Shown here piece by piece: positions 1 to 15,540 of a DNA stretch of 64,000 bases (positions are counted from its first letter, which is position 1; every line of letters begins with the position of its first letter). The position numbers and the translations under genes are program-made. Source of the stretch: Centroberyx gerrardi (taxonomy: Eukaryota; Chordata; Actinopteri; Beryciformes; Berycidae); contig NC_136008.1 of the NCBI RefSeq assembly GCF_048128805.1, positions 20,502,459 through 20,566,458 of the forward strand, written 5' to 3'. The notes under the pieces are model-generated. The model saw only the letters and a program-made list of their open reading frames with translations, was not told the DNA's origin and ran no database searches.

Positions 1-2360
1 TATACAATCTCAACCTCAGTATTGATGAGTACTTTGACTTCTGGCAGCCATGTGAGTGACCATTGAACCTCTTTAAACATGCAAACTGTCACCGTTATAA
101 AACTTGAGATCTTACAAATAAATGGCATTGATTTCTATATCTTTATGGAACGTGCCATAGTCCAAATGATTATAAATAACCAATGCAAGTCCACTCTCAT
201 GTTCAATGCTTCAGTAGCAGTATCTGACCATGAGGTGGCAGTGAAGACCCACTATCAGTACTGTAGGAAAGAGAAGCAATGTCAGGATCAGCAGCAGCAG
301 GGCAGGAAATTTTGCATTGATTTCCACTGACAGCAAAGTTTTCAATGCTATGGGATGGATACAGTTTGAGTAATGTTGTTCATCAGTATGTGAATCAGTG
401 CTCTTCAGGTTATTGTTATAAATGACATACTAAGGATACTGTTTAGTGAAGCCAGTACATATTCGGTTCATGAATGTGGATGCCAGTCTGTACCAACCAA
501 ACGCACTTCCTTTTAAAAATCTCCATAGAATAAAAATGCATCAGTAATGAATCACAGCAAACCATATCCATGCACATTAATGGGATCAATAACCACTTAG
601 AATTGGTAGTATTGCCTGCTGTGGAGGTCTCAGAGATAGCAGTACAAATCACTCACGCAGTAATTACAAAATTTCCACCCCCTTTGTGAATCATGTGTGA
701 TTTTACCACATGACCCTCTGGCAGCAAGGACTGATGGTCTGTCCTCTCGGTTATCATCGTCTCCCACCTGGACAAAACGCTGCGTTTGGCCCTCCTCTGA
801 CATGGGGTAATAGCAAGGGAGAGGATTGATGCCACACAGGTAGACAGCCCCGGCCTGCTAAACCTGTTAATGTATGTGGACGCTCTGATATAAAATTGGT
901 AGACAGATTGTGGGGTTAACCAAGGAGAATTAACCTGCTGAAATGTGATGATAACAATGAGGGGGCATGTCAAACTGTGATAATCTATTACACACCGCTG
1001 CCCCCTTTCTCTCACATCTCAGCAGCATCAAAACTCAGGCAATCTTATACAATAATGTCTTACTGTTTTGCTGTTTTAATCCAAATCAACGAGTTGCACG
1101 CAGTCCTAAACGTAGCCTAAATACGGTGTGCGCTGTGGTGAGCTATCCTACCTTCCAGACAGTTTCCCCACTGCCTGCTGAGCTCTGATTACAAAACCAG
1201 CCTCCTGGGAAGGTTGTATTGACAATAACATAAACAGCTGCATAGCATACTGTACTGAGATCTGAATACTTTTCATCCTCTGCCTCATTATTCTTTAGAG
1301 CCCGTGCAGCCTCTACGGGAATAACAATCGCACTAATCTGGACTGTGTGTTGAATGAATGCCTAAACCGTCAGTCAGTTTGTTTATCTGTTTGTCTGTGG
1401 GACCTGAACACCGGAGGGGGAGGAGAGGGGGGAGAGGGGGGGTATTAATCACAAGTAGTTATATCATGAGCATGTAAAACCCGGTTTGTTGTTCTACAGA
1501 AGATACTCTGCAGATGGAGATGACTGTAGACAGTAAAGGACTTTTTCTCCCTCTCCCACTGAGAAACAGCTCCATCATCCAACACACACACACACATGCA
1601 CACGTCCCACTTCCCAGTGTTACAGGTGTTTACCCTAGGGACATGTGAATCGCTGCGACACCACCCAAGGGTGCTGTGATAGCTGTGCGAACACCTACCC
1701 CCCCTTTTCTACATAGCGATAGCGTAATCTAACTGAACAGTGTGAACCTCCATTTCCTTCCCTTCTCACTGACACATCAGCAGTCATCTGGGTGCAGGTA
1801 GACAACAGAGAGAGAGAGAGAGAGGTAGAGAGACATAGAGAGAGAGAGAGGCAGAGAGACACCCCAGGGTGCTTTCTACTGTATAGCGCAGCTGTGGATA
1901 ACCCCATTATCCTAAATCTTCATTTCCCTGGTAGATTTAACACGGGTTCAGATGAAAGTCAGCCACTTCCAACGGAGACAATAGTGCTAAATTGCAGAAC
2001 CAAATGAGCTAATACTGGTGTCGTCCACAAAGAGTAAAGCAATACCAGTAGGAAATGTTTAGGCTATTGTCCTTTATGTAATGATATCAATTCAAATCAT
2101 GCTGTGAGCATTCTGAAAATACAATGCCTACAGTTGTATTTTTCTGTTATATAAAGACTACATCACACCAAGTTTGACATTTCAAACTTGACTGTTTCAA
2201 TGTGTTTTGCTGGTTCTTCAACACTGAAATGTACACTGTACACATTCTATGAATAGAGGAGTATGAATAGAGGAGTAGGAATCTGTGCAACATTCTTCAG
2301 AAAAGTGTAGGTTGGAAAGGTGCAGCGTTCTACTGTTATTCTCTCTCAACACCAATGAAA
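1..2360. other. Intergenic DNA upstream of trhr copy 1
   Basis: No supportable gene. Short reading frames here have no recognisable domains. There is a purine-rich (GA)n stretch at about 1807-1860, a short CA run near 1583, and a G-rich patch near 1415-1442. The same sequence is repeated at 18997-21356. Confidence 0.6.
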
Positions 2361-2364
2361 AATC

Positions 2365-2970
2365 AAGTCTGTGGTACTAAATAGCAGGTTTATAGTGGCC
2401 TTATTATACTTGATGGTGTTTTTTTATCTCCGATGATATTCCTGTAATATTCCTGTAAGGGCTTAATTGTGTCTGTGGTACTCAATTGTGGGTTTATAGT
2501 GGCCTTATTGTTCTTTATGGCATTTTTTATCTCCTATAGTATCCCTATGATATTCCTCTATGATACTCAATAGTGAGTTTAGTGACCCTATCATACTTTA
2601 TGATATTTGTTTTGTCTCCTTTGATATCACTGGAATATTCATATAGAGATTTTTGCTATTATATTCGTGTACCATCTTTCTATGTTTTTACGTATGAGTT
2701 CTTTAGGTATTCTTCTAAAATGTAATATATTCCTATAGATCTCTCTCTATGGTATAACTTTATTTCCTGTACTATCACTTTAACATTCCTATAATATTCC
2801 TATAAGGACCTATAGTGTGCCTGTGGCACTCAATAGCGAGATTATAGTCACTTTATCATGCTTTATGGTATTTTTATATCCTATAGTATCCCCTATGATA
2901 TTTCTAGAATAATCCTGTGTGCGCCTGTAGTAACTGGAATTTATTGTGACCTTGCTTGATCGTGCTTTAT
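2365..2970 (+). repeat. Degenerate minisatellite, unit roughly 100-110 bp
   Basis: Successive blocks share the landmarks 'tctgtggtactcaat', 'gtttatagtggccttat', 'ctttatggtatttt' and 'cctatagtatccctatgatatt'. Five or six diverged units are visible. The same family occurs in reverse complement at about 15115-15540 and is copied at 21361-21966. It lies about 0.7 kb upstream of the trhr start codon. Confidence 0.7.
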
Positions 2971-2979
2971 GGTATTATA

Positions 2980-2990
2980 TACATACATAC

Positions 2991-3029
<39 letters not shown>
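2980..3029. repeat. (ACAT)n microsatellite
   Basis: Tandem acat units with one interruption (cttac). The duplicate is at 21976-22025. Confidence 0.9.
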
Positions 3030-3034
<5 letters not shown>

Positions 3035-3039
3035 GTAGA

Positions 3040-3667
3040 GAGGGAGAGAGATTGATTGATTTAGCCTTTAGGTTTTTCTCTCCCCACTGCTGTTTCCTCC
3101 TCACTTACAGTACATAGGCTAACAGTTACATATGTACCGACAACAAAACCCCTCTCAGATGGGGTTCCTCAGGGCAAAATCTTACTAAATGGAGAGTCTG
3201 TGGTGTGGTGCGTGGCTCTATGGCATGAAAAAGTTTGGGAGCCCCCGTGTCAGTCTGCTACTTCACCACTAGCAGAGGCATGTGGAGCAGAGAGGAGCTC
3301 TCAGTCATGACTCCTCTGTCTGTTCAGTGAGACTGGAGCAGGGCTTGGAGCTGCACCTCCTCTCCTCTCTGCAAACTTCAACCAACCACCGAGGCTGGAC
3401 TCATCATTCAAAAACAACCTCTTCAAATCTATTTTTCTTTTCTTTTTTTCATGGAATATGTGTTTCTTTTGATGGCTTTGCAATTTCAGAATTTTCATGG
3501 AGAGGAAAAGGCATTACTACTGGGTTATTTTGGGGGTGAAATGAAGTTTTTTGGCGGACTTAAAATCGGGCTCTCACTGGACTTTTGATGCCCGATTTTT
3601 GCAATGACTTTTCTTGAATTTTTTTTATGAGGTCTACAAAAAGACAGAACAATAGCTTAGCCCCGTT
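3040..3667 (+). promoter_or_regulatory. Presumed 5' flank and 5' UTR of trhr copy 1
   Basis: About 630 bases between the ACAT repeat and the trhr start codon. A pyrimidine-rich run at about 3428-3450 followed by 'gcaatttcag' (AG ending at 3488) could be the acceptor of a coding-exon 5' leader if, as in mammals, a non-coding exon lies further upstream. No convincing TATA box or CpG island was seen. Transcription start not determined. Confidence 0.3.
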
Positions 3668-6964
<3,297 letters not shown>

Positions 6965-9080
6965 GTGGAAACGTCTTCGCCCCTAAAGGAGGACAGCTGC
7001 CAAGTTTCTGACAGTTGCACAGTATGGATTCTCTCACCCTTGGAGATTTTAGAGAAAGAATTTAATTGAAAGTGTTAAGCAGCCAAAAACAAACACTTCC
7101 AATTTTATCTCTCCAAGGGTTTTTTTTCTCCTCTTGCTGGAAATGTTTCTTGTTTGAGAAGATCATTTGCCAAAAACCAAATATGGCATCAAAGAAGTAG
7201 GATGTGATGAGATGGGTTGCCATATAGACCTGTAGAAAGCACACACTTTGTTTTACCATTGTTTTACCTACTAAAGGGAGTCAAGGGGGTCATCATGAAT
7301 TCAATACAGTATATTAATATGTGGAGCAGCGATTCTCAATTCTGAAAAAGAAAAATCTCCTGCTAGTGTCTAATTTCAGTATCTGCCAATTCGCAGGATG
7401 TGATGTAACCACCCCTTGTGCTATATTGTGCATTCTCTCCGTAGAAACCTGCCATGGGTGTTAGAGGGAAAGGGTGGGTGAAGAGAGTGGGTATGTCATT
7501 GGGGTTATCCTCCAATCGCATATTTGATTTGGTTGAATTAAATCCACAACACCTTGAGGAGGATTAATTATAAGTTAGAGCATCCCAGAACCACCTCCCT
7601 CCACACCCCCCCCTCCCTCTCAGCACTAAACAGAGCCAGACTCACAAGTTCTGATGAGTGTAAGACCAAGCACTAAAATATTTCACACGTAACTTCCATC
7701 CAAATTTCCATCGTCACCATTATCATAGCACCCCACAGGTACCAAGATCTCTCCTACAGATTGCTTGTCGCAAAATGCTTGAGGTGCCATTCATGTACCT
7801 TCCCACCGGAAGCTATCAAAATTCGAAACGCCTTGACTTGACATTTTAGCTACTAGAAAGCCAGCACAGATGGGGAATTAGATGTGTCTAAAATGCATTT
7901 TGAAGATCACAAGTGAAGAAAGGGACTGGTATCACAGAAATGGCACAACACACTCCATTTCATCCTGGTGTGTCACCTGAAATTCCTTAAAGTTTCTCTG
8001 AAATGTGATGTTGTCTGCATGGGCATTAGTCTTACAGTGAAAGACACGTCAAAGCTGAACATAAAAATGAATAAATGTGGTTCTGGCATTAGATGACTGT
8101 GGATTGTGTGTAAAGGTCAGTGGACAGTGTATAATAATGAATGGGAAACGTGATCCCTAGAGGTTGTTTAGACTGATAACTGTTGTGACAGTGGCAAAAC
8201 AGTATTTCATTGATATTGATGGAGACTGCAGAGTGCAGGGCTTTTTTGTGATCTATCTCCTCAGCAAGACCCACAGAGCAATGATGGAATGCTTAAATAT
8301 TCACTGACGAAGTGCCGTACTTAGGAGAGTTGGTGCAATCTCTGTATAATGGCTCACCTTGCTATTAAAATGAGCTGAAGAAGAATTTTCTGCCATTCCT
8401 TTTAGCTATACATTTTCACATATGTATAGGAGCACTCAGAGGGAATGAAAACCGACTGAACTTCAGAGTTTCTAAATGAAAAGGGAGCTGTTTTATACTG
8501 AACACCAGTCCTTTTTTGTCCATACTGTAAAATTGCTTGAAATTGATTGTGCAGTGCAATGTGAAATTAATTCAATATCGTGTTTTTCCAAATATGTGTG
8601 CCAGCAGGCGTATTTGTAAAATAATAGCTTGTTTTGATCCATTGTTCCAATCAATGTGTTTTTCTATCATTTCAAACCAATCAGTGCAAGCCAATAAGCT
8701 CGTCAGTGGAATAGGTGAGAAAATAAAAGGTTTGAAGTCTGTAGCTTTGTATCGTAAAGTACCTCTGAGTCGTGCACTTTTATTAATTTGTCCCTTTGTT
8801 CTCGGTTGAAATGTATTTCATTTAGGGGAAACTACCAAACCAGTGACTATTTTGATAGAGATGTTTTCTGCTCAGCCCGGTAGCCAGTTTGCAGCATGAA
8901 CACAAGCTATTGTGACGTGAACACAAAGATGACAAAACCTCTTACTCAGTGTATCTCCATTTGAAGCAATGCTTTGTGCACATTTCCATCTTATTTTCTG
9001 CTTCACAATACTGCTTGTTGTTTGATGGATTGTTTTGTATTTTGTATTGTTATTTGTCTATAATAAACTCAACACTGAAA
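6965..9080 (+). other. Probable trhr 3' UTR (copy 1)
   Basis: No coding sequence. AATAAA-type hexamers occur at about 8068 and 8724, and at 9062-9067 after a T-rich stretch. The last is the most canonical-looking polyadenylation site, which would give a 3' UTR of about 2.1 kb. The end is inferred only. Confidence 0.35.
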
Positions 9081-11501
9081 CAGTCATCGCAGTGCATTGT
9101 GCATTATTTTGTACAGAAATATCAATATGTTTTTTCCCCTGTAAGATGAGCTCTTCTGCTCCCGACTCTTTCCACCCGCCGCCATGCTCATCTATCACTG
9201 GTCGCCCTCCTGAAGCTGCGTCATCCAAGGCGATACCATGAATCAGACAGATAGCCTCTGTATGAGCTATGGCCATATCGATGACATTAATCTGAGGGGC
9301 TGATTCCCTGGTTCAGCAGTCTTCAAATCACTTGGCCTCTGGTGGCCTGCTAAGATATAAATTCATCTCTCTGGGTCACTGAAGCCTTCTGACCCCAGCT
9401 GGACTCCCAACACAAACAATAACACACACTGTCAGTTGCTGTTGAAGTACTGCAGATACTGTCACTCTAAACATCTGACTCATCAGTGAACGTATCACTC
9501 ATATTACCGCAATTTGCTTGAGTGGCAGAAGTAGTAGCATATAATATAGTAATTACCCGTGAAACTTGTATGGAATCAGACAGAGAGCTTAATGGCTGGG
9601 AGAAAATGTCCTTAGAACGCAAATACACTCATTACTGCTGTAACATTTTGTCAGACACATGCAAGCTGGAGAAGGGCGACCTGTGTATTTCAGGGCAGAA
9701 TGTGTGTTTACACAAATAACAATCACATCAATTTGTACTGAGTGTATTGCAGTTAGGAAAGAGGTATTTCTTGCACATGTATGCATGTATCCAAAGGCAC
9801 ATGGGCACAAACACACACACACACACACAGTGATGTAAGTAAAAAGGAGGGTAAAAAGGAGGGTAAACTGATTGTCTTTATAAAAGGTAAATGAAATGAA
9901 TGACCTGAATAAGAATTTGATGAATATTCATAAATTTGTCAAAATAAACCTGACAATCTGACAATAAACCATATCTTTTCAACACGTGTACAGAATTTGA
10001 CACCAATGAAGTACCTTTATTTGTATGAATAAGAGATAGAGTAAGACAGAGAGAGAAAGAGCAACAAGAACAACAATATGAGCACTTTTGTCCAGCATTT
10101 GTAAATCACTACAACTACTGATCAGCTGTTCTCTGCTCCTCTCCATCTCATCCACATCAAAAAATAAAGACTCCAAAAGATTGGAATGGTGGTTTGACTA
10201 ATGGTTTTCAAAGAAACCATTTTCCACTTTTCATTTCCTTTTTCCACATTCACAGAGATTAAAAGGTGATTAAAAGCTCTATTTTCTGTTCAGTTTTAGT
10301 GATTAAAAATATCCTGATGTATGATCATGTAGTCAATTTACTCTGCAGAAAGCTTTGCAGGAGACTGTGCTCTGTAATTAGTGCATCAATTTAGAGGAGT
10401 ATTTGTCCTGAAGCAACGGATTCAGCCTCAAACAATTAAATATGACCTTTTAAAGTTTGAGCTCCATCACACCTGTTTTGTACAGCACTCGCACATCGCA
10501 CATTGAAACACAATTGACCCATCAGAGAAGAGATGCCAAAGTCCTGCCAGTATAGAAACGGTACCTGCAAAATGGACGATATTCATTTTGGGTTTTGAAC
10601 TATTATAGCATAATGCTTATGGAGGAATATTCAGGGCAAATGTAAATATACCAACACACTAGAATGGACAAATGTATCCAATGATTCTGTGCAGCACAAC
10701 ACATTGACACCAATCTCCTGCTACCATTTACTGGCCAGGAAGCAGCACATTGATTTGGCGAAGAGTCAGAGATCCAAATGGGTGAAAATGAGACATTGAG
10801 CAGAGCTGAAGTGCCCAAGAGGACGAGACATCAGAGTAAGAGCCTCAGGAATGGGCAGCTGCACCGATGAAATGGCCCTGGCTCTGTGAACCTTATTTAT
10901 TTCCCTGCCTCTGCCTTCCAGCCGTATTAGAGTTGAAGTGTTCATTTTGAGGATGAAGAACAAGAAGGAAATGATGCTTATCTCAACAGTGTGGTCAGCA
11001 GAACACGAACAAATTTGCATAAGCAAAGAATGCCGCTGTGATGATGAACATTTTTTTTTTGTACAGGATTCCAGCCAATCTCTTGGATAATGAAAGAATC
11101 ATATTCCCACTCCTCAGTTCATTTACATGCTTGTCAATATATTCAGCTATTCTCTGTATAATGAATCTCGCAGTGAGAAGATATTATACACGCTGAATGG
11201 TTTTTCATACTGAAAATCTATGTTTTTCCATCCCACTGGCAATGGAGAGCAAAATGACTGACATACAGCAGCTTCTGCCTTGAAATGTACATCTACTATT
11301 TTCCCTGCTTTTGATTGGTATTGCCTTTTATGATATATTGCTGTCTAAAGGCAGCTATGTGTCACCAAGGTCAGCTCATGATGTACACATCTCAATTAGT
11401 GAAGAGAGCTACAATTTTATATAACTTCAACCTCATTGAAGGACTGTCGATATTCCACTGTTTGGTACCTCAGGGTGTCCATCAACAAAATCCAAGTCCA
11501 T
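9081..11501. other. Intergenic DNA downstream of trhr copy 1
   Basis: No gene supported. Contains a short (CA)n at about 9808-9828 followed by the direct repeat 'aaaaaggagggt' at about 9841-9865. Otherwise AT-rich unique-looking DNA. Duplicate at 28077-30497. Confidence 0.6.
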
Positions 11502-11950
11502 CCCTTACAAAAAGTCACATGTGAAAACCCACATTTACATATAGAAAAGAAGGGGCACATCGAGAGGCCCTCCATATACCATCAGTAGTTGACACAGTTA
11601 TCAATACAGACAGTGCCAAATCACATGAAAATCATATTTACAAAAAACGTCTGAGGTCAAAGTCTCAATTTCAGTTTTTTACTTTGGGTTTTCATATGTG
11701 AACATGTGATTTCTTTCACATTGTAGTTTCTCATCATGTGACAGATTTGACTACTTTTTACTTCAAATTCACCTGCCATTACATATTTGTTTCACATGTG
11801 AAAACTTTATTTCACATGCAAAGAGAAAGTTCACAGGTGACAATGTCATTTTCACATGGGAGAATGGGAGATTTCACATGTTCACATATGAAAACCAACA
11901 TGTGCTTTGAATTCACATGAGGGTTTTCACATGTGACTTTTTTGTAAGGG
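11502..11950. mobile_element. 449-bp MITE with ~29-bp terminal inverted repeats (copy 1)
   Basis: The left end starts CCCTTACAAAAAGTCACATG and continues tgaaaaccc. The right end is its reverse complement with one extra A in the A-run. The interior is rich in CACATGTG-like palindromes ('tcacatgtga', 'ttcacatgtgaa' and variants), so the whole element could fold on itself. I could not find a matching target-site duplication, so the superfamily is not assigned. Duplicate at 30498-30946. Confidence 0.85.
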
Positions 11951-12639
11951 AAACCGTGAATTGAAATATTCATAGTATTTCAACCGTGATACTTTACAAG
12001 TGTAGACCAACAAGCTCTGCAACAAACACCCAGCTTACCACTAGAAGGACCATTCCTTTAATGAGAAAACGCTCGACTTGACCAGGAACTGGACCATCAC
12101 ATAATCATTAGTTTAGGATGAGCTATTGAGCTACTGCATGCGGGTGTAAAAGCAAAGGAAACAGTTAAGATTGATCAGGTTTTCTGAACATGCTGCCTGT
12201 TCATCACCTCACCTCCCACCCTGCCCTCTGTCCCTCTAGGCATGCTATATTGTTAGTAAACTGTTGCAGTGGTGATTTGGTTCAGCGACAAAAGCCCATC
12301 CACAAAGTCCAGCCTAATTAGCTGCTCAGCAGTGTCCTGAGCAGCCACTCTCTCACCTCAAGGAAACAACATATAGGAAAGTGCTCAGGTATAGCAGTCC
12401 CAATATTGACTATTCAGGAGGGGAATTTGTCAGTCAACCTTCAGCTCACTGTTTTGCGGTACAACCTAGTAACCTACTACAGCAGTGCAATGAGGGCACA
12501 AGAGCAGAAGTCTATGCAGCTTTATGTTAGTTGATAATACCACTGAATAGGTATAAAACTCTTAAAGGACTGTCAACAAAGTTATTACGAGTACATTCAG
12601 TACACAGTTTCAAACTCAGAGCAACTTATGTCTAAACAG
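11951..12639. other. Intergenic DNA before the contig end
   Basis: No gene, RNA or clear repeat recognised. Matches 30947-31635. Confidence 0.55.
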
Positions 12640-12674
12640 CAGGGGTGGAAAAAGTACCACAATATCCTAAGTAG
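12640..12674 (+). mobile_element. First 35 bp of a hAT element, cut by the contig end
   Basis: Starts CAGGGGTGGAAAAAGTACC, the same Tol2-like terminal repeat that begins the complete element at 31636-32909. The contig stops inside it, next to the N gap. Confidence 0.8.
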
Positions 12675-12874
12675 NNNNNNNNNNNNNNNNNNNNNNNNNN
12701 NNNNNNNNNNNNNNNNNNNNNNNNNNNNNNNNNNNNNNNNNNNNNNNNNNNNNNNNNNNNNNNNNNNNNNNNNNNNNNNNNNNNNNNNNNNNNNNNNNNN
12801 NNNNNNNNNNNNNNNNNNNNNNNNNNNNNNNNNNNNNNNNNNNNNNNNNNNNNNNNNNNNNNNNNNNNNNNNNN
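12675..12874. other. Assembly gap of exactly 200 N
   Basis: A round-number run of N, so its true length is unknown. It joins two contigs whose relation is questionable, because the left contig end is found again inside the right contig. Confidence 0.99.
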
Positions 12875-13209
12875 GATACCACATACTGTACTTTTCCTGC
12901 TAATATTGCCCACTTGGTATCACAGCACTTTTCTTATCCATTCAGTTTGTCATGTGGATATATGATACAGCATTTGTTCTATTTCTTTAGCTATATAAGA
13001 CAAACATTTGCACAGATGTGTGTAGACCTACACTTTGGATGTAATACAGTTGTATGTTAGACAATGTGTTATACTGTTGTTGCCAGATGTTGCTGGATGA
13101 TATTAATATCTCAATGATACATAAAAAGTTACATATATAACATATATATGCATCTTATATATATCTTATATATATATAAGATACATATAAAAATCTGTGG
13201 AACAGTATT
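12875..13209 (-). other. tmem74 3' flank or 3' UTR
   Basis: AT-rich, with a palindromic TA-rich patch at about 13128-13190 ('cttatatatatataag'). No AATAAA appears on the minus strand before the gap, so the tmem74 polyadenylation site is probably beyond the contig start. Confidence 0.5.
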
Positions 13210-14052
13210 TTAAGTCAAAGTTTCCTCTATTTCCTCCTCCAGGGACAAGTGTGCAGATGAGTGAGTGGGGCTGGACCTGGTTTTCAGACTGATAGAGCCG
13301 TACAGTTTGGTGGAGCGCTTGGAATAAGCGAAGGCCTTTCTCCTGTACATCTCCCCCTTCCACATGGAGATCATCAGCAGCGTGGAGAGCACCACGCCGC
13401 CCAGCGTGAGCAGGCAGAGGCCCGCTATTACGCACCGATCCAGGTGGGCTCCAACCCGGGCGCTCTCCATCTCCAGCTTCTCCATCTCCCTCGCCGACAC
13501 GCTCTCCCGGTCCACCGCCACGTCCCGAGGCACCGCGTAGGATATGATCACCAAAGAGATCCCGGTCACCAGGAACGTGACTGCACTGATAAACCCGTAG
13601 TCTACAGAATTCTCTCTCTCCGCGAAGGAGAGATCCTCCTCGGACAGGAAGGAGAGCTCCGGTAACGCCTCGGCGCAAGGCTCGCCGTTGCGCACGGTTC
13701 TGTGGAGACTTTTGCAACTCGCCTCCGGGCTGACCAGCCGCAGGTTAACATTCTCGTCGATGTAGGTGAAGGATGTCTCTAATTCCTCGTCGCAGCAAAC
13801 TCGGACCTTCTCCTCGGTGAGGTGACAGAGTTTAACCTCCGCGCCTCCTTTGCGCGGCGCCGTCCTCGGTGCTGAATGACACCGGCCCTGGCAGCTGCGG
13901 GCCGGGCTACAGCCGTCCTCCCCGGGGAGCGCTCCTCCTGTTGATCCGCCCGACTTGCGGACGGGCAGCGCGCTGGAAACCCGATCCAGGACGTCGGGAG
14001 GCTCGTGTTGTCTGTCTCCCTTATCTGCGGAAAGCAGCTCTGGAGAAGCCAT
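13210..14052 (-). CDS. tmem74: Transmembrane protein 74, single coding exon
   Basis: 280 aa against about 305 in human. The family is a vertebrate two-pass membrane protein of endosomes and lysosomes, reported to promote autophagy. The N-terminal half (1-80) is poorly conserved, basic and proline/glycine-rich. The family block starts at VCCDEELETSFTYIDEN (85-101). SVDYGFISA (149-157) leads into TM1 (about 153-174, VTGISLVIISYAVPR). A charged loop with SAREMEKLEMESARVGAHLDR (186-206) follows, then TM2 (about 207-230, CVIAGLCLLTLGG) and MWKGEMYRR (230-238). The tail is acidic (EEEIEE). The start at 14050-14052 is the first methionine of the frame; the stop is TAA at 13210-13212. The gene is GC-rich compared with its flanks. 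It lies divergently from trhr, as I recall for human TMEM74/TRHR. Confidence 0.95.
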   Translation of the reverse strand: MASPELLSADKGDRQHEPPDVLDRVSSALPVRKSGGSTGGALPGEDGCSPARSCQGRCHSAPRTAPRKGGAEVKLCHLTEEKVRVCCDEELETSFTYIDENVNLRLVSPEASCKSLHRTVRNGEPCAEALPELSFLSEEDLSFAERENSVDYGFISAVTFLVTGISLVIISYAVPRDVAVDRESVSAREMEKLEMESARVGAHLDRCVIAGLCLLTLGGVVLSTLLMISMWKGEMYRRKAFAYSKRSTKLYGSISLKTRSSPTHSSAHLSLEEEIEETLT

Positions 14053-14119
14053 TCGTTTTTCGCCACCCGCTGGTTCACTCTTAGTCTTCCCCCCGCGGCG
14101 CTTTCAGTCCACAGCATCC
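14053..14119 (-). other. tmem74 5' UTR part of the coding exon, with candidate splice acceptor
   Basis: On the minus strand 'cctcttatcag|ggatgctg' lies upstream of the tmem74 start, with AG at complement 14120-14121. It is a reasonable 3' splice site and pairs with the strong donor at 14743-14748. Confidence 0.5.
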
Positions 14120-14748
14120 CTGATAAGAGGACATGCATCAGTTCTAAGTTAAATGGCGCATCTTAATTAGATTACCCCCATTGCAAAGTGTAAAGGCCTA
14201 TATCCATTAATGCGCAAAAACGTGTGCGTAATTTGGAAACTGCACACGGAAATAGACTTACTGCAAGCGAGACTATAGGCTACTTCAAAGTTGATCCGTT
14301 TGTTTAAAAGAAATCCGTGGACCCTTCGTGAAAGGCGCTTTGAGTTGTGATTAGCCAACTGCCTCAGTATCCAATTAGGAAAACAATCCACGTAAACCTA
14401 GATTAGGCTTCCCCCTAATTCTGTTTTAAAACGTACACAGAATACATGAGCGAGGCTGGGCTACAACTAGCCTAAATCACATAAAATATAGATAACCACA
14501 GTTTAAGTCTACTTTCGAGTAAATGGTCTTGTCGTGATATCACATGGCAATCAGTCTTACTGCTAATGCGAAATGAAACCAAGACTTCCAAATAGGTTTC
14601 TATCTTACTAATAATCTATACTTTACTTGAATGCAACAGAAGAGGTGAGGTTTTCCGTATAAGGATGGACCAACCATGCATAACCGTTTTTTAATTTATT
14701 CTAATCCCCAATAAAACCTCCTCAGACAAAATACAAGAGTACACTCAC

Positions 14749-14960
14749 CGCGCTACTTCAGCATCCTTTGCGTCTTCTTTTCTTCATAGACGCCTTCTTA
14801 GACCAAATCTTAGACCAACGAAACAATGTAGACTGATAAAACGCCTTATCATTGAATATGCTTTGAATATGACATCCCTCCTCGCTGCTGTGGCGGCAGG
14901 CTGTACAGAGGGGAGCTCTCCGTTAGTCCCTCCCACACACAGCCTCAGCTGCCTCGCTGT
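14749..14960 (-). promoter_or_regulatory. Candidate tmem74 non-coding first exon and promoter
   Basis: The minus strand reads 'gtagcgcg|gtgagtgt', a near-consensus splice donor (complement 14743-14748). The sequence upstream of it (about 14880-15000) is GC-richer than its surroundings and contains gctgtggcgg-type CpG-bearing stretches. This suits a 5' UTR exon with a CpG promoter and would give a first intron of about 630 bp. The 5' end is a guess. Confidence 0.45.
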
Positions 14961-15114
14961 GGCGCTGAAAGGAGCTCCGCTATCCGTGAGCCGATTGAGA
15001 TCACCACCAGTCAGTCAACACAAATGAGATGAGGATTTGAACGGCTAGAGGGAACCCTGGGACTTGAAGTTCACGTTTCACTGGTAATGGTCTTCCCTCA
15101 AGAAGAAAAGAAGT

Positions 15115-15540
15115 GTAGTGATCCTGGAATACATAAGATAGGATAGGTTGTCACAGAGCAGCAATAAATCCCTATGGGATACTGTAGGAATAGAGGCTAG
15201 GAATGGTGTAGTGGTGCCATAGGAGATAAAATAAACCCATAAAATAAAATAAGGCCACAATAAACTTACTACTGAGTATCAACACACACTATAAGTCCAT
15301 ATAGGAGTATTATAGTGATACCACAGGGGCTAAAAATGCCATAAAGTATCATAAGGTCACTGTAAACTGTTGAGTGCCACAGACACATGTTAAATCCCTA
15401 TATGAATATATTATAATACCATAGGAGATTAAAAAGAAGACATAGGATGTTAAAGTCACTATAAATTCTCTACTGAGTACCACAGACACACTATGGGTCC
15501 CTGTGGCAATATTACAGGAATATTCTGGTGACTTTTCATC
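15115..15540 (-). repeat. Degenerate ~105-bp minisatellite, inverted relative to 2365-2970 and 21361-21966
   Basis: Blocks share 'ctgagtaccacagacac', 'taaggtcactgtaaac' and 'taccataggagat', which are reverse complements of the landmarks in the trhr-side array. About four units are seen. Confidence 0.7.

Noticed and set aside
12597..12913. Open frames across the N gap on both strands
   Set aside because: They consist mostly of unknown bases; no real sequence supports them.
13166..13717. 183-codon minus-strand frame overlapping tmem74
   Set aside because: Shifted reading of the tmem74 coding exon. The 280-codon frame has the family's conserved motifs and this one does not.
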